Shown one piece after another: positions 34,481 to 47,535 of a DNA stretch of 60,000 nt. Every line of letters starts with the position of its first letter. Position 1 is the stretch's first letter. The DNA comes from Membranipora membranacea (lineage: Eukaryota; Bryozoa; Gymnolaemata; Cheilostomatida; Membraniporidae). The notes beneath the pieces were generated by a model, which saw only the letters and a list, made by a program, of their open reading frames with translations, searched no databases and was not told where the DNA came from. The stretch spans positions 2,296,001 through 2,356,000 of the forward strand of contig OU612067.1 in the NCBI GenBank assembly GCA_914767715.1, given 5' to 3'. Made by a program: the position numbers and the translations under genes.

Positions 34481-36720
34481 CAGGCCTGAAAGATAGATGT
34501 TTTCTAAAATTTAGGATTATTCCTAAGGGATTTACGATTTTTACTCAGCTTACCTGCAGCCACCAATGGAAAAACATTGCGGACTACTGATTTGCACCAA
34601 ATCAGCAGAGACACATATTTTAACAGATGCATCACAGGTTGGTGAGGCGTGCCCTGATCCGAATGTCGAGTCGCATTTCACTAACCAATGTGCATCACCC
34701 TCTACAGCATAAACACCAAATATGCCTTGGATCACACCTGTACACTACCCATGCAATCACCAAACATCAGAATCCCGATACTCAGGTAACATGGGAATAC
34801 TTTGAAGGAAAAAGTGATCAGGCTAAAATGAAAACTAGATTTTTAAAAAGATTTTCTTTAACTGCTGCTACAAGAAAACAACTTGCAATCAGTAAAACTA
34901 AGTATCCTTAACATTGAGCCTATCACTGTTAATGCTGCACTTTACAAAATAATCTGATCATGAAATAAGTTGACAATGGTGCTTATTCAGATCCAGTAAT
35001 TTAGCAAACAGTTGGTCTGAAGATATACAGCCTCGCATCCAATATTTCACCACCTTCCAATGCTTTAGGATATGGTATCCGATAACAACCCTAGAGTTTA
35101 GTCAACCATTTTAGTTCTCCGAACAATTTTTTTAGTCAACTAATTTCATTATTGGGCTGACTGATTTAAACTGAACTTATATAACCTGATAGTGTCTCAA
35201 GAGTATCAACTGTGGCATTTTACCCTACAATACAAGGTATAATTCACACTGACAAACAGTACATGCAGTAGCTTCACTAATTATTTGAGTGGCAAATGCC
35301 AATTAAAAATTGGAGATGCGTCTGAGATTTATTTGCTCTTAGTGAAGATGGGCTATAGGCGTTTCAAAAAACAGACCTGGGTTAATCGTTGGTTACATTT
35401 TGTAGCAACAACCTGATCAATAAATACTGAACTGCAAATGGCAAGCAAACTGTGTGACACACACAGTAGCTGGGCCCGTTAAGACCAGAGCGCACCGTGC
35501 ATTGGACGCAGTTCTAGTCCTGTTCTATAGCTAGACATGCTATAAGACGCACAGACAAAGAACTAACCGCCTCAAACATTGTTATCGCAATTTAGCCGCC
35601 AAAGCCCTCAACAGTGCATTATTCTATATCTTTTGTATTTCTACACTTTTATTCTGATTTTATATCATTATTCTCATTTTACAACATATAGTTTAACACA
35701 TTTCATAAATTGTTGTGCATTTTTAGACAGAGCTCAAATTTTTTAGACAGCATGGTCGAAATATTTTATTGTTCAAGCAAATGAATAAATAAAGGTACAT
35801 ACATACATATACACTTAATATTATAGGATAGGAAGGATACCCAAATTTGTGCAAATCGTAGTACTGAGCATGGGGATTCATAAAGTTGAAAAGAAATGGG
35901 CTCAGGAAAAAAATTGAACACAGTGTCATTGATTATAGCAATTACAATTATAAGTAGAGGCTGAGCATAGCCTCCTTCTCAGATTGTTTTATCAGGTGAT
36001 GCCTTTTATAATACGATGCGAAATTGTAAGGCTAATAGATTGTTTTTCAAACACAGGCGCTTTAGCTACTGATTTGTCACAAGATTAAGTCAATACAATC
36101 TCACAATTGTGATAGTTAGTGGGGTCACAATGTTTTTTCTGTTTAGTCCCGCAATAAATGTATTATTACGGGGTAGACTTTTTCATTTTTCAATACTTTA
36201 TCCAAAAAAAAAGAAGACTTACAGATAGGCATAGTAGATGTGATTGCTGGCATTTAGCTTTCAGTATGAGGGCTAATCATGTTTGGTAGCATAGCACCAT
36301 ATTATTTTGATAAAAAAACAGTGAACAACATCCATGTCAGTAGATATCATAGTAAATACCTTTCATACTGTGATTATTTTGGATACCCAACAGACCATGT
36401 GACTTGAAGCTGTTGATGGCCAAAGACCTAATGGTTACTGAATTTGGAAGACTTTAGCTCAAATCAAGGTCAAATTAAGTTGTAAAACAAAATCCCTCAT
36501 GCCTTCTCTGGTTTTTACCTGATCATAATCAAATCATAACTAAAAACTAAACTGAACTACTATGTATGTGATATATTATACCTTCATGAAAAAATAACTA
36601 CCATTACTAAACGTCTTTGAGGGAGGGGGTTTGGATTTGAAAGTGACATTTGTTTTCATTGTGCTGCCCAACCCATTCTTAATGTTTTTGCTGGAGAGAC
36701 AGCTCTGATAAACAGCAATC
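34481..36720. other. Noncoding stretch
   Basis: AT-rich sequence with short simple repeats (catacata near 35,805). No gene, long repeat or element recognised. Confidence 0.4.
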
Positions 36721-36727
36721 GTTTTTA

Positions 36728-37068
36728 ATTGTCACTGTTTCCTCAGATAATCATTGCTTGAAATGTGATAGTGTCGAGCATCCTTGTGTGCGTGTCTTGG
36801 GATTAAAATATTTTACAATTGTTTGTTGGGTCGTCTTGTCGTCTCTTCAATGGGGGATAATACAACATGCTTGCACTACCAAGAGTACATGTACGGGCAC
36901 CCATATTACTCTAAGGCCCCGAAGAGCAACCCTGCTCCTGCATGTAATGGTTATCAAACTTGGATGACTGACAAACAAAGGCAACAAGAGTTGGAACCTG
37001 GACCAGTATGCATATTTTTGTATTCTGGACGCCAGTTGGTTTATCCAGAGTGTGAGTGGTTTTCGGTT
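36728..37068 (+). CDS. Weak candidate exon, unknown gene
   Basis: After a possible acceptor (tttcctcag at 36,738-36,746) an open stretch contains MGDNTTCLHYQEYMYGHPYY and a Lys- and Gln-rich run up to a possible donor (cca|gtatgc at about 37,004). It has a non-random, hydrophilic composition but no known domain and no matching exon nearby. It may be chance. Confidence 0.2.
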
Positions 37069-37159
37069 ATTGTTTAATGCTATTGTATTTGAGACAATGG
37101 TAAACATAATGAATATTGTCATCCAGGTTTGCACCACAACCAGGACATGAGGGCTCATA

Positions 37160-37790
37160 GGCTAACCTTATTTAGTCAGGTGAGACCTGAGCTGTCCATG
37201 GCCTGTGATTGTGTTGACCATGTGTGAGATAAGTGGTTTGCGTAGATTTGGTTATTTTGAAGGGCTCTCCATATTTAGGGTAAGCAAAAATTCTTTAGTG
37301 CCTTCAAATTTTTGGGTGTGGTCCTATTTTGAATGTACCTGTTCCTGCATCCATTTCGTTCATCAGCCCACTCATTACCCTAGATACCTGTGTGTCCAGG
37401 CATCAGTAAGAGGTCTAGATGGTTAGTTTCGGCCAGTTGGTTTATATTTCACATACAGTCTAGTTAAGTCTTGGTTCCAAATGCTGAATTTTGTAGGGAT
37501 TGTGTCGCTGACATGCTGTCAGATATGTTGGAAAGCTTTTTACAATCATGTTGTAAGAAAATAGCAGCAGCAGTGGCTATTGCAAGCATTTAATAATGAA
37601 TAACAGTTGATTTAGCAGAAAGTGGTTTTGGTTTGGATTTTGGATACCAGCATCTTCATCTTTTACCTCGGTGAATATGCCCACACCAACCCCTGGTTAA
37701 TTCAATCTCTGCTTAATTAGAACAAACTTTTGTGGTCCCAAGAGGTTTGAATTAAGTGAGCTGCACTGTATTGCTTTTAAATAAGGAAAT
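37160..37790. other. Noncoding stretch left of the peptide cluster
   Basis: Nothing recognised. Homology to the other cluster copies begins at about 37,790, which marks the left edge of the duplicated unit. Confidence 0.4.
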
Positions 37791-37953
37791 TTTATTTATA
37801 GTTATCACTTTTATCGTTATGACTACAATCAATAACCCATGTTTTCTTGCGGATAATTATATTGTTGTATTTATGTCTCCAATCATAACGTCCACTCTAA
37901 GTTTAAATGTGATTTATACGTAATATAGTCAATTGTCAAAATAGATACAATGA

Positions 37954-38881
37954 TTATCTATTTAAGTAGAATAGCGGTGCAGCTTTACCAACTGGACTTT
38001 TCCATGCTTTTTTGACACCTTTCAGGAAACTAGCATCCGTCTGGGTAACAGCTGAAAATAAATACAATAATATGAATCAAATTTCAGCTTCACTGAGGCC
38101 ATGTTTGCATCAGCAAAATAAGGTTGGCGGAAACAAGGTAACCCCAGGGCAATTCATTCATAAACATTCAAATGCATTTTTCTCTGCTGATTGCAGCTAT
38201 CTATTAACAAGAGAAGCCAAAAAGAATTATTTTATCTCTGAATAAAATGTATCATACTATAATTATTCACAATGTTAGAAGTGCAACATCATGATAATCA
38301 ACCAAACATGACCTAAGGAGTAACTTTAGTACACAAGACTGTTGTATTGAAGGGAAGACTGATGAGCAAAGGAAAGACACCGGTCAAACGAGAATAGTTA
38401 TAAAATCTAAACTCACTGACGGCAGCAATGAGCAGGGTAACATGTCCGAATACCTTCATTCTCACCTGGAAACAAAAATAGAATGTGATGTGATTGAATG
38501 AGAACAATTTCAGATTAGTATGTATAAAGGCTTATGCACTTTGGTTGTTTTTTAAGGTTTCTAAGTTAAAAAATGATAACCCTAAGATAAGCTATCCAAG
38601 TCTCAGAAAGTCTAAAACTTCAGCCCTAGATGTAAGATGTAAAACTTAAGCTGGAATACACAAGTTTCTTTGATTGACAAGATGACAGTCTATATGTTCT
38701 TTTCATTAGCCTACAGTAACTGTTTTCCCTAATAGGTGTTTAGCGAATTTTTTGGACGAGAAGTTATACTTACAGTTAGTTTGGAGATTTCCTCAGTTGT
38801 TGTGAATTGGAAGACTGATGACTGATCTTAGTTGAAGCCGCTTTATATGCAAAACATCTTGCAAACCACCCCATCGATTGG
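37954..38881 (-). CDS. Peptide gene A: small secreted basic peptide, apparently intact
   Basis: On the - strand: CCAAT box (38881-38877), TATA box (about 38848-38842), noncoding exon 1 to donor act|gtaagt (exon end 38774), exon 2 38465-38417 with ATG at 38459 and the hydrophobic start MKVFGHVTLLIAAV, and exon 3 38051-37954 with acceptor tttcag and stop TAA at 37956-37954. Phase 1 fits at the exon 2/3 border. Exon 3 gives 31 residues with six Lys or Arg, one Asp, one Trp and no Cys. Inference: a signal peptide followed by a short cationic peptide, total about 46 residues. Amphipathic antimicrobial or cytolytic peptides have this kind of composition, but no family match is claimed. Same unit repeated in B to F. 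Confidence 0.6.
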
Positions 38882-39890
38882 ACATGTACTTATTGCCATA
38901 GCATACATTTAATATTTATTATCAACACATCATGTGGAACTCTTCATTCATTGGATGGAAGTCATCAAAGCAACAACCTAGGCATCATCTCATTACATTA
39001 ACAGCCGTCCTGTTTTGACAATCTTATAAACACTGTACTAATAGGACTGTTACATCAATGTTTTACCGGAACCATATGTCTGCAAGAATCCTGAAAACTC
39101 GACATCCAAATATCTAAGCATTTATTTGACTCTTATTAGTCAATCACTTACTCATAGCTCATACTCATAGCGTCACATTTATAACAAGAACGTTCCAGCA
39201 TTGCTTAGCCTAAGAATATAGAAGGCAGTCCGAGTAAATAAAAACTCTATAATTATGTTAAATATCATTTCCCTGTAAATTCCACTACAAACAAACCAAT
39301 ATCCACTTTTCTAAAGTGAGCTCAAAATTGTAATTTTTTCTATTGAGGTTCAAGCCTGCACATATTTCTGAGGTCTTTGAGATCCAAAAAATTTCAATTT
39401 CTTTGAGCCTGGACACCAAACATACTCATCCCAGTTGCTAGAGAACCCTAAAAAATTGAGGTTGAAAAACTGATTCACAAATTTTCATAATACAAAATTT
39501 TATTCACTCCAAACATGCCATTATCTGAGCAGGTTAGAGGTTTCTCTCTCTGATAGTGTGCAGTGTTTTTGGTGGTTCAAAAACAGGATGACTGCGATGG
39601 CTATGACGAGTTATGCAATGATATGATGCTAAGATTGGTGCTTTCCCTGTAATGAAATCATAGTCATCATTCCTGCTTCCACATGTGAGATAGGAGAGGC
39701 TTCTCTTCATAACACTGTCCGGAATCACAAATCGTTTATTTGATTCAATAATAGCATAAAGAACACAAACATTTTGATGACTTCTATCCAGTGAATGCAC
39801 AGTTCCACATGATGTGTTGATAATAAATAAAAAATGTATGCTACGGCAATAAGTACATGTCCAATCAATGGAGAGGCCTGCATGATTATT
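38849..39890. promoter_or_regulatory. Divergent promoter region between peptide genes A and B
   Basis: About 1.05 kb separates the two TATA boxes of genes A (-) and B (+). Both sides have TATA plus an upstream CCAAT about 30 bp away. The middle (39,180-39,540) matches 44,240-44,500 of the second divergent pair. This suggests a head-to-head gene pair as the ancestral unit. Confidence 0.5.
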
Positions 39891-41055
39891 TGTATATAAA
39901 GCAGCTTCAACTAAGATCAGTCATCAGTCTTCCAATCCACAACAACTAAAGAAATCTATAAACTAACTATAAGTATAACTTCGTGTCTAAAAATTTTGCT
40001 AAACAGCTTCTAGGGTCAGATAGTTACTATAGGCTATTGAAAAGAACATATAGACTGTCATCTTGTCAATCTAAGAAACTTGTGGACTCCAGCTTAAGTT
40101 TTACATCTTACATCTAGTGGTGAAGTTTTGGACTTTCTGAGACTTGGATAGCTTATCTTAGGGTTATTTTATAACTTATTTGTTTATTAACTTATAACAA
40201 CAAATTGCATAAGCCGTAATAAATACTAATCTGAAATTGTGTTCATTCAATCAGATCACATTCTATTTTTGTTTCCAGCTAAGAATGAAAGTATTCAAAC
40301 TTGTTACTCTGCTCATTGCTGCGGTCGGTAAATTTAGATTTTATGGTTTTTCCTGTTTGAGCGATATCTTACCTTCCCTCATCAGTCTTCCCTTCAATAC
40401 AACAGTTTTGTGTACTAAAGTTACTCTTTAGGTCATGTTTTGTTGATTATCATGATGTTGCACTTTTAACATTGTGAATAATTATAATATGATACAATGT
40501 ATTCAGAGGAAAATAATTCTTGTTTGCTTCTCTTTTTAATAGAGAGCTGCATTCAACAGCAAAGATGCATGTGAATGTTTTTGAATAAAGTGCCCTGGGG
40601 TTACCTTGTTCCCTGATTTTGCTAATGTAAACACGGCCTCAATCAAGCTTAGCTTTAATTCACACTATTGTATTTATTTTTAGCTATTACGCAGAATACC
40701 TTAAACCAAATAGGCTCTGGCTAGTTATAAGTACCATGACTAGCAGCATTACAAGAATAAGGATATCCAGTAAACTTAATTATTCCCAGTGTAAAATACA
40801 TGCAGAATGTAAGATCACACCGAAGCTGACCACTGACTGCTGACTGCTGACTGCTGACTGCTTACCACTGACTGCTGACTGCTGACTGCTGACTGCTGAC
40901 TGCTGACTGCTGACTGCTGACTGCTGACTGCTTACCTGGGCAGGTCGACTAGTCTTTGTCTGGTTAGTTTCTTGAAAGGTGTCAAAATAGTCCAGTTGGT
41001 AAAGCTGCACGAGCCATTCTACTTAAATAGATAATTATTTTATCTATTTTGACGA
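39861..41055 (+). pseudogene. Peptide gene B: broken copy
   Basis: CCAAT at 39861-39865 and TATA at 39895-39900 are kept. Exon 1 ends at 39968, but its donor is ataagt instead of gtaagt. Exon 2 (40279-40327) has ATG at 40285 and codes MKVFKLVTLLIAAV with donor gtaaat. Exon 3 starts at 40684 after tttttag but diverges, and its 3' half (ttgaaaggtgtcaaaatagt to tacttaaatagataa) is displaced to 40,970-41,035 by a heptanucleotide satellite. The copy cannot make a peptide like that of gene A. Confidence 0.6.
40824..40935. repeat. (CTGACTG)n heptanucleotide satellite
   Basis: About 15 copies of a 7-bp unit with two interruptions (ctta-cca, ctta-cct). It sits inside exon 3 of peptide gene B. Confidence 0.9.
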
Positions 41056-41299
41056 TTGACTATATTACATATAATTCGCATCCAACCCCAAAGTGGATGT
41101 GATGATTGGAGAGCTAAATACAACACTATAATTATCCGCAAGAAAACATGGGTTATTGATTGTAGTTGAAAAGACAATAGTGATAAATTCCTTATTATTA
41201 TGAGCAATACTACATTATTTGTGAAATGTGGATGATAATCAAGAGATGGATACGAATCACTGATATTAGGGACTTTGAAAATTATTTCCACACGACGTT

Positions 41300-41999
41300 A
41301 AAGTCATGCATCACCCATAAATCGTACTTGGGATTCAGAGTCAATTTCTCTACTTATAAAGAAACTGAATGCATTGTACAAAATAGTGTAATTCTATTAT
41401 AAAACTGAAAAATTCTTGTTTGGAATTTGATGAACGAAATCTAGGTGCTGTTTTCATCAATCTTATCATCGCTCTTACACAGATATCTAATGGCAAAACG
41501 TTAAAACTTTGGTTAATAGTAATTTGATGTTTAGTTGAAATTGGGAGAAATTCAGAATTTGATAGTAAAACCAAACATTTACATTGGTCCCTGCACTTAT
41601 AATATTTATGGCTTTCTTTTAGTTTACTCTTCAGTAACGACAAGGTAAAATCCTTGTTGTGAAGTTACAGGAGTTTTCGCCATCATTTTACTCTCACTGA
41701 GAGATTAAAGGTTTGCCGTTAACAGTAGGGAGCTTGATATTGAAGTGAGTCCGGGTTGTGATATGTCACCAACCCCATCGGTCTTTGGGGTACTGTATGT
41801 ATTGTTTTTCACTGTCCTTTTCTAAATCAAGGCCATATCGAGTAGCAGAATTACTGTCTCTTTGTGTTCGGTATGCATCATTTGTAACAACTCTGGATTT
41901 TGCAGCTCATGCCAGAGCCGATCCTTAGACAGCATTCTGAAAAATATAGGCAAAATATCTACATAAAATATGGATGACTGGGTGAAAAATGACAATAAA
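41300..41999 (-). repeat. Repeat module M, copy 1
   Basis: Matches parts of 47,536-48,960 (inverted), 53,600-54,453 and 57,735-58,960. An internal deletion of about 155 bp near 41,855 removed the segment ending in the KLL motif. - strand frames still show SNSEFLPISTKHQITI and LSKDRLWHEL. It abuts the truncated exon 2 of gene C at 42,000. Confidence 0.7.
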
Positions 42000-43645
42000 T
42001 CAGAGCAGGGTAACAAGTCCGAAAACCTTCATTCTTACCTGGAAACAAAAAACAATGAGATAATTTCAGATAAGTATTTATTACGGATTATGTAATGTGG
42101 ATTTTTTTCAAAAATATCTGAATATTGACACATCCAGTCCTATATCCGGATTGCAGAGGGTGAAATAAATTGTTTTTTTATAAAGGTAGCAGTATATGTG
42201 TGAATTTATATGCTTTTCTAATAATTTTGATAAAATTGGCAGTACAGAAATTGGTCTGTATTTGGGTGTCACACATGCTAGGTCATGCCTCGCCTAGGAT
42301 ACTAACTTGAGAACTACTGGTCCGTTTTCCATGATTTTCCATTCTAATTGTAGCTATTCCTTGTTTAACAATTTCCAAACCCTCAATTATCTTTAATTTA
42401 ATTTCTAATCATTGTGATGGAATTTATAAGATTTAAGCCAAAGGTGCCCATGCAAAAGGATAGGAGCTATCAATAACTGGGAGCATCTTGCTCAGACGCC
42501 TCACAACCATTTATTTGTATCAAACCAGGATTGGCAGCGCAAAGTAGTCCCAATGAAACTAAAAACAATGAGATAATTTCAGATAAGTATTTATTACGGC
42601 TTATGTACTTTGTTGATTTTTGAGGCTTCTAAGTTATAAAATATCCCTAAGATGAGCAATTCAAGTCTCAGAAACTTAAAAAACTTCAACACTAGATGCA
42701 TGACGTAAAACTTTGGCTGCAGTGCACAAGTTCCTTTAATTGACAAGATGACAGTTTATATGTTCTTTTCAATAGCCTGTAGTAACTGTCTTCCCTAAAA
42801 GTGTTTATAATGTCAAGAAGTTATACCTACAGAAAGTTAAGAGAATTCTTTAAGGTCATATATATATACATTTTTATTGCAACAACCATCATGCGAAGAT
42901 GTTCTTCCTGATGTGTAAAGATACAAAAAAAAACAATCGAAATAAAGTCAAGGGAATAAAACTCAATTCGATGAAAACAGATGTTTTGACAATGCAAATT
43001 TGAATGTACATAGAGTTGTTGATGAAAGAAGATGTTGATGGAGGTTGTTAAGGTTATGATACCAGCGTTGACCGATTTGGACATTTTATATACCGTTGGA
43101 AAGCTGCTGAGCTACTGATCGCTGATTGCTCATCAAAACGTGATTGGATTACGCTGCGTCATTTTATCGTAGAAATGAGGCCAAAAATGCTGTTCTAAGC
43201 AAAGTGGATGGCTGCGCTACGTTGATTACTAGAAAGTTCAAAACAGGTTACATCCATTCTTAGAGACATAGTTCATCCTAATTTAAGGTTGAAAATAACA
43301 TTTGATCAGCCCGAAGTGGCTTTTTACGTCACGTCTTAACATTATTGTTGTTATGGCAGCATGATATAAGGGTATTCTTTATGTATTAACAGCATTTTTT
43401 GCTCTAAAAACTTGCAATGTCTTTTTATATGGACATAAGCGACAATAGGTTTGGACATGTTGCTGAAATTCAGTGTCGTGTTATGACATTACCCCATGGC
43501 GTAATGTCGTCAAATTTTGGTTTAAGATTTCTTTGATCATGTGGATTGAAAATCCCCAAAAAATTTTTCGGCGAGGCATGACCTTAATTGTTGTGAATTG
43601 GATGACTGATAACTGATCTTAGTTGAAGCTGCTTTATATACAAAT
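42000..43645 (-). pseudogene. Peptide gene C: truncated and interrupted copy
   Basis: TATA is kept near 43,632-43,642, but the upstream CCAAT is changed to CCCAT. Exon 1 is split by a 730-bp TTAA-flanked insertion (42,854-43,583). Exon 2 (ATG at 42032) reads MKVFGLVTLL and then meets TGA at 42002-42000 because module M replaces the rest of the exon. Exon 3 is missing. Not functional as a peptide gene. Confidence 0.65.
42854..43583. mobile_element. TTAA-flanked insertion K1 (730 bp)
   Basis: TTAA at 42850-42853 and 43584-43587 flank the insert; the uninterrupted site in gene D reads ttctttaattg. The ends are inverted (GGTCAT at the left, ATGACC at the right). TTAA duplication with GG-starting ends is known from piggyBac and Kolobok elements. 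No transposase seen. The same insert occurs at 54,794-55,944. Confidence 0.7.
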
Positions 43646-45385
43646 AATCATGCAGATCTCTCCATCGATGGGACATGTACTTATTGCTATAGCATACATT
43701 TTTTATTCTTTATCAATGCATCATGTCGAGCTCTGCATTCACTGGATGGTAGTCATCAAAAGATTCATGTTCTTTTTACCATCATCAAATCAAATGAACG
43801 ATCTATAATGTGTCATGAAGAGAAGCCTCTCTTACCTTACATGTGGAAGCAGAAACTATGACTGTGGTTTCATTACAGGCAAAGCACCAATCTTAGTGTT
43901 TTTGACAATCTTATAATCACTGTACTAATAGGATTGTTATATCACTCTCTTATCAGAAGCTACGCATAATTTTACTCTGGGTATATTTAGTGTAATTCAA
44001 CATCATAACTTGACATTATATCGAAAATTGGAACTAATTATCATTATCTTTATCATTTGATTATGATCATCCGGTAAATGATAACTTCCCCTTATACATT
44101 GATTCTCATGTCAAAAATCTGGAAGGAACACCAATGTCTGCTATCAATATTCAATAATGTATAATAAACCTCACTTTGTTCTCATTAATCAATCGCTTAT
44201 TCATTGCTATATACTTATAGCCCCACATTTATAACATGAGCTTCTCAGCCTCAGAATATAGAAGGCAGTCCAAGTAAATAAAAAATCTATGATTCTGTTA
44301 ATAATAACATCATTTCCCTGTAATTTCCACTACAAACACACCAATATCCACATTTCTAAAGTGTGCTCAAAATTGTAATTTTTCCAAAGAGTTTCAAGCC
44401 TGCACATATTTTGCAGGTCTTTTAAATCTAAAATATGATCCACAAATTTCCACAATGCAAAACCTTATTCACTCCAAATATGCCCTTTTCTGAGCAGGTG
44501 AGAGGTTTCTCACCCTGATAGTGTGCAGTTTGTTTGATGGTTCTCTGGAAATGCCTATATGCCTATATTATATTCATATATCTACTACCTCAATAAAGAG
44601 ATGGAGTTAAAATTTAGTATCATCGGTCATCGTTGACCAACAACATCATGCGAACAGAGATATAAGGATTTAATGGTGTGATAGAGGACTGCTGAGGGAG
44701 CATTATATTTGTTTGCTTTCAACTTATTTGTCATTCGTAATTCCATGTCAATATTTTATATAATATAATACAATTTTACGCCCTATCTTACTCACCATTT
44801 TATTCTCTCTGATTTTAAATTTCAATGGTTTCCTTTTAGTTTTGTCGCTTAACAGATGAAATATGTATACACATCATCAATCAATATCAGTATCCTACTT
44901 GTTGGCTCATATCCACCATCTATGTCATACCAAAAAAACTGTCCTCCTTTGTTGCAACAAAATGATAGCTATTTCTTAATTGCTCTCTCACTGAGAGAAA
45001 TACAAACAAAAAGTGCCGCTGCTCCTTGGACTAACACTAACTGAACTTAACTAATTTCATGCGTTGATTTCAGCGTCATGAGCACAAAATTGAAAAAATC
45101 TGCTCGCTACATAATATCAATTATGTTGGTATTTATTTGCTCGAGAACAAAAATCAACCAACAAAAACAAATTTTTCAATTCCCTTCATTAATTATTCGG
45201 GTCTAATGAAGATGTTAAACTAGCTAAGAAACTATCCAATTTAAAAAAATACATATAATTTTGATGATAACATCAAGAAAATGCTTATGACAGGGGTTTG
45301 TGTTCATTGGATATAGCTTTAAGGATAATGTACAAGGAATGAAAAGAGGGACTAATAGATGCCAGATTTTGAATCTCCAAGCTTC

Positions 45386-45414
45386 ATTATATATATATAT
45401 ATATATATATATAT
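45386..45414. repeat. (TA)n microsatellite
   Basis: About 14 TA repeats; the mirror position in the right palindrome arm (51,986-52,018) has about 17. Confidence 0.9.
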
Positions 45415-47390
45415 AGATGCCAATAAAGTCCAAAAAAAAATTACATATACCCACCAAGTCGTATAAGTAGCAACACCTGGTGTATGTAAAAACAATAGGG
45501 CATCCCCAAAGCTGTGACCTCGATAAACGGACTTCCCTCTAGGTTATGTAAAATTGTGTTTAAAAAACCTTTAGATTTTAAACCCAAAAATGAGACATCA
45601 TCATTTCACTCTATCCATTTCATAAGATTGTTAGATTCATCTCCACCTAACCTTAAATTTTCTTTAACTTCTATTAGGTATATCCTCTAGAATATGATAC
45701 CTTTAGCTCTGGAAAATGGTTAAACTACATTAATACCCATGATTTTCAGTATAACAAATTTTGACGATGTGTTAGTTTGCAGTAATGTACAAATCAATTC
45801 GGATTCACAAATCGATCACGATTCGATGCCCCAACTTTGAATCTAATTGAGTTGATTTTACTATCATGAGAAGAGAAACTGTTCGAGTTGAGTCTTCAGT
45901 TTCAGTTCCTGTACTGAGTTCGAATTGAGCTAGCATCATGGTGAGTTGAGTTTGAAATGAATGTCTGGAAATGAATCTCTACCCTACAGATAGAATCCAC
46001 TGAATCAGTTCAACTCTCAAAAATAATTTACATGTATCCTTCCTCAGCTTTGATAGAGTATTATAAGGGAAATAATAATCGGACCGTCAAATTATGGGCC
46101 CAAGATCATATAAGTCATCAGTTTTGATTCTGTACCCACTGTTATTCCAAAAATTATGTCTTCACCAAATTTTTGCTGCAATGATATCAAGATCCAGATC
46201 TTCTGATGTTCCGCAACCACTCATACTTACTCACTGATCAACTATCTCAAATTACCAGACATATGGTAAGTTTAAGCATGCTGATGAGTAAGAACACAAT
46301 CACTATGTTCTTTTTTTTGGGTGTGTGACTGACTGAGAACAACGCCGAAGGCATAGGATTGGGGATTGTTGTGTTGGATACAGCATTTTTGCACAGGAGA
46401 GTAGACACTTCGGCAAACCTCCGTGCCTATGGGGGAGAATGACTGAGGCAGAAGGTTGCATTCATTAAAAGCTTTCCATTACATTTTCATACTCAGTTTT
46501 AAAGGTATTATTAAGGTTTTTAGCAACTGTGTTGACTATTGAATATGTTGAGTGTTTAGGCCAAAAGCAAAAAAGAAAATTGAGACATTTTCTTAGGCTT
46601 GAAACCCTTGAGCACACTTTTGAAAAATGGATATTGGTATGTTCGTAGTGCCTACCAACATATGGAAATCGCAGGGAAGTTTTATTTAACATTAACATAG
46701 ACTTTATATTTACTTGGACTGCCTTCTATATTCTAAGGCTGGGCAATGCTGGAAGCTGATGATGGATTACACTAGATAAACCCAGATCATTTGATAAGAT
46801 TGCTTGTCAACAAACTCTTTGTTTATGCACTGACATAACATCAAGCATCATATTATTCAGTGCCTGACAAACCATTATTGCTGTTTTGAGTGTCGAACTT
46901 GAGAACAACCCAACTGTGACGCAATACTTTATATAATTGTGTTTTGAATTTAAAGGTTATACAAGAGTATTTATCAACACTGAATCACTATGCTCAGAGT
47001 CTTGGGATGTCCATTTTTCAGGATTCTTGTTCACATTGGGTCTAATAAAACAATGATGTTACAATCATCAATAGTAGATGAAATGTATTAAAAAACCAAA
47101 GCTGTTATAAGATTGTCAAAAACAGGATGGCTATGATGATGCTATTGAGTATTGCATTGAGATGATGCTAAGATTGTTGCTTTGCCTGTATCCAAATCAT
47201 AGTCAACATTTCCGCTTCCACATGTAAGGAGGAGAGGCTTCTCTTCATAACAGATTAGAGTTCGTTCATTTGATTTAATGATGGCAAAAAGGACACAAAT
47301 CTTTTGATGACTTCCATCCAGTGAATGCAGAGTTCCACATGGTGTATTGAATATGAATAAAAAATGTATGTTACAGCAATAAGTACATGT

Positions 47391-47535
47391 CCAATCAATG
47401 GAGAGATATGCACAATTATTTGTATATAAAGCGGCTTCAACTAAGATCAGTCATCAGTCGTCCAATTGACAACAATTAAAAAAATTTCCTAACTAACTGT
47501 AAGTATGATATCTTGTAATGATGAACAATTTTTAG
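47391..47535 (+). pseudogene. Peptide gene F: promoter and exon 1 only
   Basis: CCAAT at 47391-47395, TATA at 47425-47430, and exon 1 ending at 47498 with a perfect gtaagt donor. After about 35 nt of intron-like sequence homology to the peptide genes stops and module M begins, so the signal-peptide and mature exons are absent. The orphan promoter now drives into module M. Confidence 0.6.

Larger units (their letters stand above)
43960..47535. repeat. Left arm of a ~3.6-kb palindrome
   Basis: Reverse complement of about 49,839-53,480. Paired coordinates add to 97,374 near the centre and 97,428 near 44,850, showing only small indels. The inner 2.5 kb is nearly identical; the outer 0.6 kb is more diverged. 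This arm has an extra ~200 bp near 46,900-47,150. Confidence 0.85.

Noticed and set aside
34627-34911. 94-codon ORF
   Set aside because: No domain, no splice context and ordinary AT-rich composition; probably chance.
39725-39910. Recurrent ~61-codon ORFs (39,725-39,910, 43,623-43,808, 47,255-47,440, 49,934-50,119, 55,984-56,169) with similar translations
   Set aside because: They run antisense over the CCAAT/TATA region of the peptide genes, start at TTG rather than ATG, and are alike only because the DNA was duplicated.
40780-41010. ORF with SQQSAV repeats
   Set aside because: It is a translation of the CTGACTG satellite on the opposite strand.
45224-45457. ORF with (IY)n run, also at 51,943-52,182
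   Set aside because: It is a translation of the (TA)n microsatellite plus flanks; identity between the two copies comes from the palindrome.
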